Origin: Sideroxydans lithotrophicus ES-1
GTDB taxonomy: Bacteria > Pseudomonadota > Gammaproteobacteria > Burkholderiales > Gallionellaceae
Direction of reading: 5' to 3'
Length of the DNA: 64,000 nucleotides
Assembly (NCBI RefSeq): GCF_000025705.1
Contig: NC_013959.1
Span: 124,001 to 188,000 of the forward strand
Part shown: positions 46,695 to 55,280 of the stretch, piece by piece
How the letters are laid out: each line of letters starts with the position of its first letter
How positions within the stretch are numbered: the stretch's first letter is position 1
Position numbers and translations under genes: made by a program
Notes under the pieces: generated by a model
The model's database searches: none
Seen by the model: only the letters and a program-made list of their open reading frames with translations
Told to the model about the DNA's origin: nothing

Positions 46695-47696
46695 ATGAAC
46701 ACAATACAACCAACACCATCCATCAGGCGACGTGTGTCCGCATTGTTGCAACCCGACTCCAGCGGCGAGCCGGTGTTGCGGGTGATATTTCGCACAGTGC
46801 TGCCGCCTTTGCTGGGTATTTTCATCTTCCTGGTCTTGTGGGATGTCGGAGCCAGCCATGTCCACACGTCGCTGGGCACATTACCGGGACCGGTTGCGGT
46901 GATGAAACAGGCTGGCAACCTGTATCAGGAATATCAAGACGAGCAGGGACGCAAAGCTGCGTTCGAAGAACGCCAGAAGGAACGCAAGGCTGAATTCCAG
47001 GCCACGAACCCGGGGCAGCAATTCGATGAGATAAAGTACACCGGCCAGCCGACCTACCTGGATCAGATCTTCACCAGCCTCTACACGGTGTTCGTCGGGT
47101 TCTTCCTGGGGACGATCATCGCCGTGCCGCTCGGTATCCTGTGCGGTTTGAACAAGACGATACAGGCTGCACTCAATCCACTGATCCAGATATTCCGTCC
47201 GGTGTCGCCGCTCGCCTGGTTGCCCATTGTCACACTGGTGGTCAGCGCACTCTATGTCAGCGCCGATCCGATGTTCGCGAAATCATTCCTCATCTCGGCG
47301 ATCACCGTGACGCTGTGTTCGATGTGGCCGACGCTGGTCAACACCGCACTGGGTGTCGCTTCAATCGACAAGGATCTGCTCAATGTCTCCAAAGTGCTGC
47401 GCTTGTCCACCAGCACCAAGGTGATGAAGATCGTTATCCCCTCATCTCTCAAGCTGATCTTCACCGGCATGCGCCTGTCGCTCGGTGTGGCGTGGATGGT
47501 GCTGATCGCTGCCGAAATGTTGGCGCAAAACCCCGGTTTGGGCAAATTCGTCTGGGACGAATTCCAGAACGGCAGCTCACAGTCGCTGGAACGCATCATG
47601 GTGGCGGTATTCACCATCGGATTCGTCGGTTTCCTGCTCGACCGGACCATGCATACGCTGCAGCAGATGGCCAGTTTCGGTCAGCGCACCAACTAA
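46695..47696 (+). CDS. nrtB: Nitrate ABC transporter permease
   Basis: A 333-residue inner-membrane permease with about six or seven helices. A cytoplasmic or periplasmic charged insert (residues 75-115, DEQGRKAAFEERQKERKAE) is longer than I expect from cyanobacterial NrtB. The core from about 120 has GFFLGTIIAVPLGILCGLN, and the EAA-type coupling loop falls in NVSKVLRLSTSTKVMKIVIP near 240. The stop is followed without a gap by the ATPase gene. It pairs with nrtA and the double ATPase. Confidence 0.92.
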   Translation: MNTIQPTPSIRRRVSALLQPDSSGEPVLRVIFRTVLPPLLGIFIFLVLWDVGASHVHTSLGTLPGPVAVMKQAGNLYQEYQDEQGRKAAFEERQKERKAEFQATNPGQQFDEIKYTGQPTYLDQIFTSLYTVFVGFFLGTIIAVPLGILCGLNKTIQAALNPLIQIFRPVSPLAWLPIVTLVVSALYVSADPMFAKSFLISAITVTLCSMWPTLVNTALGVASIDKDLLNVSKVLRLSTSTKVMKIVIPSSLKLIFTGMRLSLGVAWMVLIAAEMLAQNPGLGKFVWDEFQNGSSQSLERIMVAVFTIGFVGFLLDRTMHTLQQMASFGQRTN

Positions 47697-47717
47697 GTGA
47701 CTACTCAGGAAAATCGA

Positions 47718-49451
47718 ATGAAATCCAGCGCACAACTTATAGAGGCTGATCACGCCGAGATCGCGTCACCACCGGTGACATCCTCCCCTATCCTGGAATT
47801 CAAAGGGGTTAGCAAGTCGTATGGCACAGGCACACAGCGCACGGTTGTGCTTGACGACATCAACCTGCGCATCAACGAGGGCGAGTTCGTTGCCATCGTT
47901 GGCTTTTCCGGCAGCGGCAAGTCGACCTTGATTTCGTTGATCGCCGGGCTTCAGCAGGCAGATGCAGGTGCGATTTTGTTAAGAGGAAAAGCGATAGCGG
48001 GGCCGGGGCCTGATCGCGGTGTGGTATTCCAGAATTACTCACTGATGCCGTGGATGACGGTAGGCCAGAACGTCGCTCTCGCGGTCGATCAGGTATTCAA
48101 GGACGCGCCCAAGGGGGAACGTATGTTGCGCGTCGAAAAATATATCCACATGGTGAACCTGACCCATGCCATGGACAAGCGGCCTGCCGAACTATCCGGC
48201 GGTATGCGCCAGCGGGTGTCGGTGGCGCGTGCGCTGGCAGCTTCCCCGGACATCCTGTTGCTCGACGAGCCGTTGAGTGCGTTGGATGCCCTCACCCGTT
48301 CCAAGTTGCAGGACGAGATCATCCGCATCTGGAGCAAGGAGAAAAAGACCGTCGTATTGATTACCAACGACGTGGACGAAGGCATCATCATGGCCGACCG
48401 CATCATCCCGCTGAACCCTGGTCCGAATGCGACACTGGGGCCAGAGTTCCCCGTCATGCTGCCGCGTCCGCGCGACCGTGCAGCCATCAATCATGCGCCT
48501 GAGTTCAAACGCATCCGCCGTGATGTGACACAGTATCTCATGCAGATTGGTGCGGAAAAAAGTGCGGCTGTCGACAGCAAGATCGTCAACCTTCCTTCAG
48601 TGTTGCCAAACACATCGCGTGAACACCAATCAAACGTCAGCCAGAAATCTCGAGACGTCACTGAAGCAAATCCGGACCGCTATGTCGACTTCTCGCAGGT
48701 ATCGAAGATTTATCCGTCAAGGAAGGGGCCGATCAAAGTGGTCGACGGTTTCGACCTCAAGATACGCAAGGGTGAGTTCATATCCATCATTGGCCATTCC
48801 GGCTGCGGCAAATCAACCGTGCTATCCATGATGGCCGGCCTCAACGACATCAGCGAAGGTGTCATCGTTCTTGATGGACGCGAGATCGCCGCTGCAGGGC
48901 CGGATCGAGGTATCGTATTCCAGGCTCCCAGTCTCGTGCCATGGCTGACCGCCCATGAGAATGTCGCGCTGGGAGTGGAACAGGTATACCCGCATGTGAC
49001 GGCACAGAACCGCAAGGACATCGTCGAAAATTATCTCGGTCGCGTCGGCTTGGCCGACGTGAAGGACAAGAGAGCCTCCGAGCTTTCCAACGGCATGAAG
49101 CAGCGTGTCGGCATCGCACGCGCGTTTGCGCTCTCGCCCAAGATGCTATTGCTCGATGAGCCGTTCGGCATGCTGGATTCGCTGACGCGCTGGGACCTGC
49201 AGGAAGTGCTGATGGAAGTCTGGACGCGAACCAGGGTCACGGCCATGATGGTCACTCATGATGTTGATGAGGCGATCCTTCTTGCCGACCGTGTTGTGAT
49301 GATGACCAACGGTCCGAACGCAAGGGTTGGCAAGATCCTGGAGATCAATTTGCCACGCCCGCGCACACGCAAGATGTTGCTCGAGCACCCTGATTACTAT
49401 GAATTGCGAGAACAGCTGCTTACGTTTCTTGAGCAATGCGATCATGGCTGA
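47718..49451 (+). CDS. nrtC: Nitrate ABC transporter ATPase with two fused ABC domains
   Basis: A 577-residue protein made of two complete ABC domains in tandem. Domain 1 (about 20-265) has Walker [10 protein letters not shown], signature LSGGMRQRV and Walker [13 protein letters not shown]. Domain 2 (about 320-570) has [18 protein letters not shown] (Asn in place of the second Gly) and [12 protein letters not shown]. In cyanobacteria NrtC and NrtD are separate ATPases, with NrtC carrying an extra receptor domain; here both ATPases are one polypeptide and that domain is absent. The ATG at 47718 has AGGAAA at a good distance; a GTG at 47697, touching the nrtB stop, is an alternative. Confidence 0.92.
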   Translation: MKSSAQLIEADHAEIASPPVTSSPILEFKGVSKSYGTGTQRTVVLDDINLRINEGEFVAIVGFSGSGKSTLISLIAGLQQADAGAILLRGKAIAGPGPDRGVVFQNYSLMPWMTVGQNVALAVDQVFKDAPKGERMLRVEKYIHMVNLTHAMDKRPAELSGGMRQRVSVARALAASPDILLLDEPLSALDALTRSKLQDEIIRIWSKEKKTVVLITNDVDEGIIMADRIIPLNPGPNATLGPEFPVMLPRPRDRAAINHAPEFKRIRRDVTQYLMQIGAEKSAAVDSKIVNLPSVLPNTSREHQSNVSQKSRDVTEANPDRYVDFSQVSKIYPSRKGPIKVVDGFDLKIRKGEFISIIGHSGCGKSTVLSMMAGLNDISEGVIVLDGREIAAAGPDRGIVFQAPSLVPWLTAHENVALGVEQVYPHVTAQNRKDIVENYLGRVGLADVKDKRASELSNGMKQRVGIARAFALSPKMLLLDEPFGMLDSLTRWDLQEVLMEVWTRTRVTAMMVTHDVDEAILLADRVVMMTNGPNARVGKILEINLPRPRTRKMLLEHPDYYELREQLLTFLEQCDHG

Positions 49452-49602
49452 CAAGGCGGGCAGCTTCTCCGGCAATAATCTGCCGGAACTCAAAGAGGCT
49501 CGGGTTCGTTGTCAATTGCATTGATGCACCAGAAGAAGGTCTTGTGCACCAATTAAATGCACATTTTGTCCGGCATCACCAGTATCTATGCGGCCATTGC
49601 AA
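49452..49602. other. Upstream region of the nirB promoter
   Basis: No gene is supported here. Several short open frames cross it without ribosome sites. It carries the TGCACC half-sites and, at its end, a perfect palindrome GCCATTGCAATGGC (49593-49606) running into the sigma-54 promoter. Confidence 0.6.
49525..49550. promoter_or_regulatory. Putative NtrC half-sites upstream of nirB
   Basis: TGCACC occurs at 49525-49530 and again at 49545-49550, two helical turns apart, about 55-80 bases before the sigma-54 promoter. The same hexamer lies upstream of the nrtA promoter. Confidence 0.4.
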
Positions 49603-49618
49603 TGGCACAGGAATTGCA
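49603..49618 (+). promoter_or_regulatory. Sigma-54 promoter of nirBD-nasA
   Basis: TGGCAC-AGGAA-TTGCA matches the RpoN consensus, with GG (49604-49605) and GC (49616-49617) 12 bases apart. The predicted start is near 49629, giving a leader of about 110 bases. Confidence 0.88.
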
Positions 49619-49636
49619 CTACCAGGCTATAGAAAT

Positions 49637-49691
49637 CTTCCCAACCCAATGGCGGGCGGAAGGTCGATCAGAAACACCGACAAAGACGTCG
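49637..49691 (+). promoter_or_regulatory. ANTAR-type two-hairpin antiterminator in the nirB leader
   Basis: P1 (49637-49662) is CTTCC-CAA-CCC-[AATGGC]-GGG-C-GGAAG, an interrupted stem with the same hexaloop as in the nrtA leader. P2 (49678-49691) is CGAC-[AAAGAC]-GTCG. Both loops keep A1 and G4. A 15-base linker separates them. P2 shares bases 49685-49691 with the terminator. Confidence 0.87.
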
Positions 49692-49721
49692 TTACGGCTG
49701 AGGGCCGGACGGCGTCTTTTT
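49685..49721 (+). terminator. Leader attenuator terminator of nirBD-nasA
   Basis: GACGTCGTT / GACGGCGTC (with G-T pairs) continues, past a bulged A, into CGGC / GCCG around a TGAGG loop (49685-49716), followed by TTTTTATTTT. It ends 18 bases before the nirB ATG and competes with hairpin P2. Confidence 0.88.
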
Positions 49722-49738
49722 ATTTTGAGGAGTAAACG

Positions 49739-52183
49739 ATGAGGAAAGAAAGTGTACGACTGGTAGTGATCGGCAACGGTATGGCGGGTATGCGCACCAT
49801 CGAGGAATTGCTCAAGATGTCGGCGGACGAATTCGACATAACAGTATTTGGTGCGGAACCGCAGCCAAACTACAACCGCATCCTGCTGTCTCCCGTGTTG
49901 TCCGGCGAAATGTCGTTCCAGGACACGATCCTGAACGACTGGGACTGGTACGAGAAAAACCGTATCACCCTGCACGCCGGGAAAACAGTGACGAAGATCG
50001 ATCGCACCCGCTGTGTGGTCGAAACCGATGATGGAATCATTGTTCCCTACGATCGCCTGCTTATCGCAACGGGTTCCAATCCCATCATGCTGCCCATACC
50101 CGGAATTGATTTGCCCGGCGTATTAAGCTATCGCAGCATCGCCGATGTCGGGAGCATGCTGAGCAAGGCCACCGCAGGCAGTCGCGCCGTGGTGATAGGC
50201 GGCGGCTTGCTCGGACTGGAAGCGGCCAACGGCTTGTCGCTGCGCGGCATGGACGTATCCGTGGTGCATTTGTGCGACTGGCCGATGGAACGCCAGTTGG
50301 ACAAGGTCGGCGGTGGCTTGTTGAAAGACGCGCTGGAAAAACGCGGACTGAAGTTCTATCTGTCGCGACAGACGGAAGCCATACTGGGTGAAACGATCGT
50401 CACCGGCTTGCGCTTCAAGGATGGGGAGGAAATACCAGCCGACCTGATCGTGATGTCGGCCGGTATCCGCCCCAACATCGCGTTGGCCAAGTCGGCAGGT
50501 ATTCATTGCGAGCGCGGCATCGTGGTCAGCGACACCATGCAGACTTACGATCCGAAGATATATTCGGTGGGTGAATGCGTGCAGCATCGCGGGCAAACTT
50601 ACGGCCTGGTCGCACCCTTGTTCGAGCAGGCCAAGGTGGCGGCGAATCATCTCGCCCGTTACGGGGCGATGCGCTATGAGGGTTCTTCCGTTTCGACCAA
50701 GTTAAAGGTAACGGGCATCGACCTGTTTTCTGCGGGGGATTTCAATTCGGGCGGATTGGACGAAGAGTTGCTGCTGCAGGATTCGGCGCGCGGCGTGTAC
50801 AAGAAACTGGTGTTGCGCGACAACAAATTGCGCGGTGCAGTGATGTACGGCGATACCGTGGACGGCCCGTGGTATTTCCAGATGATGCGCGATGGAACGG
50901 ACGTTTCCGAATTGCGCGAGCATCTGCTGTTCGGGCAGATGCATATCGGGGATTCCGGCCTCGGGGGCGTATCGAGCGTGGTGAGCATGTCCGACACGGC
51001 GGAGATTTGCGGCTGCAACGGCGTATGCAAGGGAGCGATCGTCAATGCCATCGTCGACAAGAAACTGTTCACGCTGGAAGAAGTGCGTGCCCATACCAAG
51101 GCATCCTCTTCCTGTGGGTCCTGTACCGGTCTGGTGGAAGCGCTGCTGGCGAACACATTGGGCGGCGATTATTCCGCCAAGCCGAGCAAGAAACCGCTCT
51201 GCGCCTGTACTGAATTTTCGCACCAGGATGTGCAACAGGCGATTCGCGCTCGTGCGCTGAAAACCATTCCCGACCTGATGCAGACCCTGCAATGGAAAAC
51301 CCCGGATGGTTGCCATATCTGTCGTCCCGCGCTGAACTACTATTTGCTGGCAGCATGGCCTGGCGAATATCAGGACGACAGCCGTTCGCGCTTCATCAAT
51401 GAACGCGTGCATGCCAACATTCAGAAGGACGGCACCTATTCGGTCATCCCGCGCATCTGGGGCGGCGTCACTTCGCCGGCCGAGTTGCGTTCGATCGCCG
51501 AGATCGCCGAACGCTATGAAGTGCCTACCGTCCACATCACCGGCGGCCAGCGCATCGGTCTATATGGAATCACCAAGGACAATCTGCCCAAGATGTGGGC
51601 CGAGATGGTCGATGCGGGATTCGTTTCAGGCCACGCTTATGGCAAAGCGTTGCGCACGGTAAAAACCTGCGTTGGATCGGAATGGTGCCGGTTCGGCACA
51701 CAGGATTCCACCTCGCTGGGCATCAAGGTCGAAAAGATGACCTGGGGTTCGTGGACTCCGCACAAATTCAAGATCGCCGTCTCCGGCTGTCCACGCAATT
51801 GCGCCGAGGCCACCATCAAGGATTTCGGTGTGGTGTGCGTGGACTCCGGTTACGAGATCCATGTGGGCGGAAACGGCGGCGTCAAGGTTCGCGTCACCGA
51901 CTTTCTGTGCAAGGTCGAGACCGAGGCCGAGGTATTGGAGTATTGCGGTGCATTCATGCAGCTCTATCGCGAGGAAGCTCATTACATGGAGCGTACGGCC
52001 CCATGGATAGAGCGTGTCGGGCTGGTCTATGTCAAGCGGCACATCGTTGAGGATGCTGCCGGGCGTACACAGCTATATGGGCGATTCCTGGAATCGCAAC
52101 GCGACTCACAGGAAGACCCGTGGAAAGAACGCGCCGAAGGGAAGGATGCACATGAATACGCCGCTCTTGCCACCATTGAATAA
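49739..52183 (+). CDS. nirB: Assimilatory nitrite reductase, NADH-dependent large subunit
   Basis: NirB reduces nitrite to ammonium in the cytoplasm with six electrons from NADH. The 814 residues show an FAD/NADH oxidoreductase domain (IGNGMAGMRTIEELL at residues 11-25; VVIGGGLLGLEAANGL near 153), a first BFD [2Fe-2S] domain (CGCNGVCKG near 423, CGSCTGLVEALL near 458), a second BFD-like segment (CACTEFS near 487, CHICRPALNYYL near 522), and the sirohaem domain with four Fe-S ligands in KTCVGSEWCRFGTQ (near 643) and VSGCPRNCAEA (near 683). The RBS is GAGGAG. nirD starts 10 bases later. Confidence 0.96.
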   Translation: MRKESVRLVVIGNGMAGMRTIEELLKMSADEFDITVFGAEPQPNYNRILLSPVLSGEMSFQDTILNDWDWYEKNRITLHAGKTVTKIDRTRCVVETDDGIIVPYDRLLIATGSNPIMLPIPGIDLPGVLSYRSIADVGSMLSKATAGSRAVVIGGGLLGLEAANGLSLRGMDVSVVHLCDWPMERQLDKVGGGLLKDALEKRGLKFYLSRQTEAILGETIVTGLRFKDGEEIPADLIVMSAGIRPNIALAKSAGIHCERGIVVSDTMQTYDPKIYSVGECVQHRGQTYGLVAPLFEQAKVAANHLARYGAMRYEGSSVSTKLKVTGIDLFSAGDFNSGGLDEELLLQDSARGVYKKLVLRDNKLRGAVMYGDTVDGPWYFQMMRDGTDVSELREHLLFGQMHIGDSGLGGVSSVVSMSDTAEICGCNGVCKGAIVNAIVDKKLFTLEEVRAHTKASSSCGSCTGLVEALLANTLGGDYSAKPSKKPLCACTEFSHQDVQQAIRARALKTIPDLMQTLQWKTPDGCHICRPALNYYLLAAWPGEYQDDSRSRFINERVHANIQKDGTYSVIPRIWGGVTSPAELRSIAEIAERYEVPTVHITGGQRIGLYGITKDNLPKMWAEMVDAGFVSGHAYGKALRTVKTCVGSEWCRFGTQDSTSLGIKVEKMTWGSWTPHKFKIAVSGCPRNCAEATIKDFGVVCVDSGYEIHVGGNGGVKVRVTDFLCKVETEAEVLEYCGAFMQLYREEAHYMERTAPWIERVGLVYVKRHIVEDAAGRTQLYGRFLESQRDSQEDPWKERAEGKDAHEYAALATIE

Positions 52184-52193
52184 GGAGAATGCC

Positions 52194-52520
52194 ATGAACT
52201 GGATACAAGTCGGCACGCTGGAGGATATTCCGCGCCAGGGTTCGCGCGTGATCAATACTGCACATGGCGAGATCGCCCTGTTTCGCAGCAAGGACGATCA
52301 GGTATTCGCACTCAACAACCGCTGCCCGCACAAAGGCGGGCCACTGGCGCAGGGTATCGTGCACGGCAAACGCGTCACCTGCCCGTTGCACAACTGGGTG
52401 ATCGACCTGGAATCGGGCTCCGCCATCGCGCCCGATGTAGGGTGTGCACATCGGCATGAAGTGCGCGTCGCACATGAAGTGCTGTTCCTTGCGCTAGAAG
52501 CAGGAGCATGCAAAGCATGA
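52194..52520 (+). CDS. nirD: Nitrite reductase small subunit
   Basis: A 108-residue Rieske-fold partner of NirB. The ligand-type motifs CPHKGGPL (near 41) and CPLHNWVIDL (near 60) are kept, so it may hold a real cluster, unlike the cluster-free E. coli NirD. I chose the start at 52194, which has AAGGAG seven bases upstream; the longer open frame belongs to sequence inside nirB. The stop overlaps the nasA start (ATGA). Confidence 0.93.
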   Translation: MNWIQVGTLEDIPRQGSRVINTAHGEIALFRSKDDQVFALNNRCPHKGGPLAQGIVHGKRVTCPLHNWVIDLESGSAIAPDVGCAHRHEVRVAHEVLFLALEAGACKA

Positions 52521-55165
52521 ATGCAGCACAAGTCGCCCGCAGCACCTGTCCTTATTGCGGGGTCGGCTGCGGAGTGACAGCGAACGTCAGTGCAGATGCT
52601 GTCACGCTCGCGGGCGATATAACGCATCCGGCCAATTTCGGCAGGTTGTGTTCCAAGGGCGCTGCGCTGGCCGACACACTGGATCACGAAGGCCGATTGC
52701 TGTATCCGCTAGCCAACGGCGTGCGCATATCCTGGGATGAGGCACTCGACCGGGTTGCGCATGGATTTGAAAAGATCATCGCCGAACATGGCACGGATGC
52801 CGTTGCGTTCTATGTCTCCGGGCAACTGCTGACCGAAGATTATTACGTTGCCAACAAGCTGATGAAGGGATTCATCGGCAGCGCGAACATCGATACCAAT
52901 TCACGGCTGTGCATGTCGTCGGCGGTGGCCGCGCAGAAACGCGCATTCGGCGCGGATGCGGTGCCTGTGTGCTACGAGGATGTCGAGATGGCGGACCTCG
53001 TGGTGCTGGCCGGTTCCAACTATGCCTGGGCGCATCCGGTGTTATACCAGCGCCTCGCGGCGGCGAAGAAAGCGCGTCCCGAGATGCGGGTAGTGGTGAT
53101 CGACCCGCGGCGCACTGCGACTTGCGACATCGCCGATCTGCATCTGGCGATCGCGCCGGGTGCAGATGCGTTCTTGTTCAACGGGCTGCTGCACCATCTG
53201 CGCCGCGAGGATGCGATCGATCTCGGTTACGTCGAGGCACATGTGGAAAGTTTTGCCGGTGCCTTCGAGGCGGCACGTGCGGCTGGCTCGATCCCCAAGG
53301 TAGCGCAGGTGTGCGGGCTGGCGGAATCGGACTTGAGCGAATTCTTCCGTCTGTTCGCGAAGACAGAACGCACCGTGACGGTGTTCTCGCAGGGCATCAA
53401 CCAGTCTTCCAGCGGTGTGGACAAGGGCAACGCAATCATCAATGTACATCTGGCTACGGGTCGGGTCGGGAAAGCCGGCATGGGGCCTTTCTCGGTGACC
53501 GGACAGCCGAACGCGATGGGCGGACGCGAGGTTGGCGGATTGGCCAATCAACTGGCGGCGCATCTGGATTTTTCCGATGCAGCGAGTATCGATTTGGTTG
53601 GGCGGTTCTGGAAAGCAGCCGGCATCGCGCGCAAACCCGGTCTGAAAGCTGTAGAGATGTTTCATGCCATCGCTTCGGGCAAGATCAAGGCGGTGTGGAT
53701 CATGGGCACCAATCCGGTGGTCAGCATGCCGGATGCGGACAGTGTGCGTGCCGCATTGATGGATTGCGAACTGGTTGTTGTGTCCGATTGCATGCGACAC
53801 ACCGATACGACGGCATGCGCCGACATCCTGCTTCCTGCCACAGGCTGGGGCGAAAAGGACGGCACGGTGACCAACTCCGAGCGGCGCATCTCACGGCAGC
53901 GCGCGTTCATGCCGGCAGCGGGTGAAGCCAGGCCTGATTGGTGGATCATCACCCAGATTGCGCAGCGCATGGGATTTGCCGAGGCGTTCCCCTATACCCA
54001 GCCTGCGCAAATATTCCGCGAGCATGCACGCCTGTCTGGTTTTGAGAATGCGGGAACGCGTGCTTTCGACATCAGTGCATTGGCTGATCTGGGCGATGCG
54101 GATTACGATGCACTGCAGCCTGTGCAGTGGCCGGTCAACAGTCAGGCACCGCAGGGGACTCAGCGTTTGTTCGTGGATGGAAGATTTTATACGCCCAGCG
54201 GCAAGGCACGCATGACCACAGTTTCGCCTCATCTGCCCGCAGTGGCGGTAGATGATAATTTTCCGCTGGTGCTGAATACCGGCCGGATCCGCGATCAATG
54301 GCACACCATGACCCGAACCGGGAAGGTGCCGCGTCTCAATGCGCATCAAATTGAGCCGTTTGTGCAAGTGCAGGCATCCGATGCTCAACTGTGTCGGTTG
54401 CAGGACGGTGCGCTGGCGCGCTTGACGAGCCGCGACGGGACCATGTTGGCACGGGTTCAGGTGAGCGACGATCAGCGACCCGGCTCGGTGTTCGTACCCA
54501 TGCACTGGAATGATGGCTTTGCCAAATTGGCACGTGTGGATGCCCTGGTCGCACCGATCACCGACCCTATCTCGGGACAGCCTGAATCCAAACATACACC
54601 GGTTCGAGTCGAAACTTATCAGCCTGCCTGGCAGGGTTTTGTTCTGAGCCGGACCCGTCTTGACTTTGCCGATACCAGTTATTGCGTTTGCTCACGTGGC
54701 GCAAACTATTGGAGGCATGAAATTGCCGGTGACGTCACGCCTGAAGATTGGCGTAGCTGGGTACAAACTACTTTGCATGGCCCTGGTGACTGGATCGAAT
54801 ATCGCGATATGGGAATGAGGCGTTATCGCGCTGCCTGCCTTCGAGATGGCAGATTGGAAACGGTGTTCTTTATTGCGGCAGACCACCTCTTGCCGGAACG
54901 CGAATGGCTGGGCAGTCTGTTCAGCCAAGAGCGACTTGAAGCAGTCGACTTGGCTGGATTGCTGGCTGCACGCCCGCCCAAAGGCGCCGCGACCGACGCA
55001 GGACGTAATGTGTGCGCATGTTTCAGCGTGGGCGAAAAAACCATCCTGAACGCCATTCAGACACAAGACCTGAATAGTATCGAAGCCATCGGGCTATGCT
55101 TAAGGGCAGGCACCGGCTGCGGTTCATGTGTACCTGAAATTCGGCGCATTCTTGACCAAAGCTGA
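52517..55165 (+). CDS. nasA: Assimilatory nitrate reductase, molybdopterin subunit with C-terminal [2Fe-2S] domain
   Basis: The cytoplasmic enzyme reduces nitrate to nitrite. Of its 882 residues, the first 60 bind a [4Fe-4S] cluster (STCPYCGVGCGVTAN near 9-23, then RLCSKG). The molybdopterin domains follow, with SSAVAAQKRAFGAD near 135 and NVHLATGRVGKAGMGPFSVT near 315. The C-terminal ~60 residues are a BFD-type [2Fe-2S] domain (NVCACFSVGE, then GTGCGSCVPEIRRIL), as in Klebsiella-type NasA. The start at 52517 overlaps the nirD stop and has AGGAG ten bases upstream; an ATG at 52508 is too close to that site. No nasB flavoprotein gene is adjacent. Confidence 0.94.
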   Translation: MNAAQVARSTCPYCGVGCGVTANVSADAVTLAGDITHPANFGRLCSKGAALADTLDHEGRLLYPLANGVRISWDEALDRVAHGFEKIIAEHGTDAVAFYVSGQLLTEDYYVANKLMKGFIGSANIDTNSRLCMSSAVAAQKRAFGADAVPVCYEDVEMADLVVLAGSNYAWAHPVLYQRLAAAKKARPEMRVVVIDPRRTATCDIADLHLAIAPGADAFLFNGLLHHLRREDAIDLGYVEAHVESFAGAFEAARAAGSIPKVAQVCGLAESDLSEFFRLFAKTERTVTVFSQGINQSSSGVDKGNAIINVHLATGRVGKAGMGPFSVTGQPNAMGGREVGGLANQLAAHLDFSDAASIDLVGRFWKAAGIARKPGLKAVEMFHAIASGKIKAVWIMGTNPVVSMPDADSVRAALMDCELVVVSDCMRHTDTTACADILLPATGWGEKDGTVTNSERRISRQRAFMPAAGEARPDWWIITQIAQRMGFAEAFPYTQPAQIFREHARLSGFENAGTRAFDISALADLGDADYDALQPVQWPVNSQAPQGTQRLFVDGRFYTPSGKARMTTVSPHLPAVAVDDNFPLVLNTGRIRDQWHTMTRTGKVPRLNAHQIEPFVQVQASDAQLCRLQDGALARLTSRDGTMLARVQVSDDQRPGSVFVPMHWNDGFAKLARVDALVAPITDPISGQPESKHTPVRVETYQPAWQGFVLSRTRLDFADTSYCVCSRGANYWRHEIAGDVTPEDWRSWVQTTLHGPGDWIEYRDMGMRRYRAACLRDGRLETVFFIAADHLLPEREWLGSLFSQERLEAVDLAGLLAARPPKGAATDAGRNVCACFSVGEKTILNAIQTQDLNSIEAIGLCLRAGTGCGSCVPEIRRILDQS

Positions 55166-55280
55166 ACCATTTGATCACCCTCAACATAATTGGGAAGAAG
55201 GTGTTCGTTTGCGTTGGGACATTCACCCATCCGGCACGATGAGTGTGGGCACTCCAGTTGCGTCAGTCTATTTAACCCGA

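Noticed and set aside
49436-49742. Short open frames across the nirB leader
   Set aside because: The region is explained by the sigma-54 promoter, two hairpins and a terminator; the frames lack ribosome sites.
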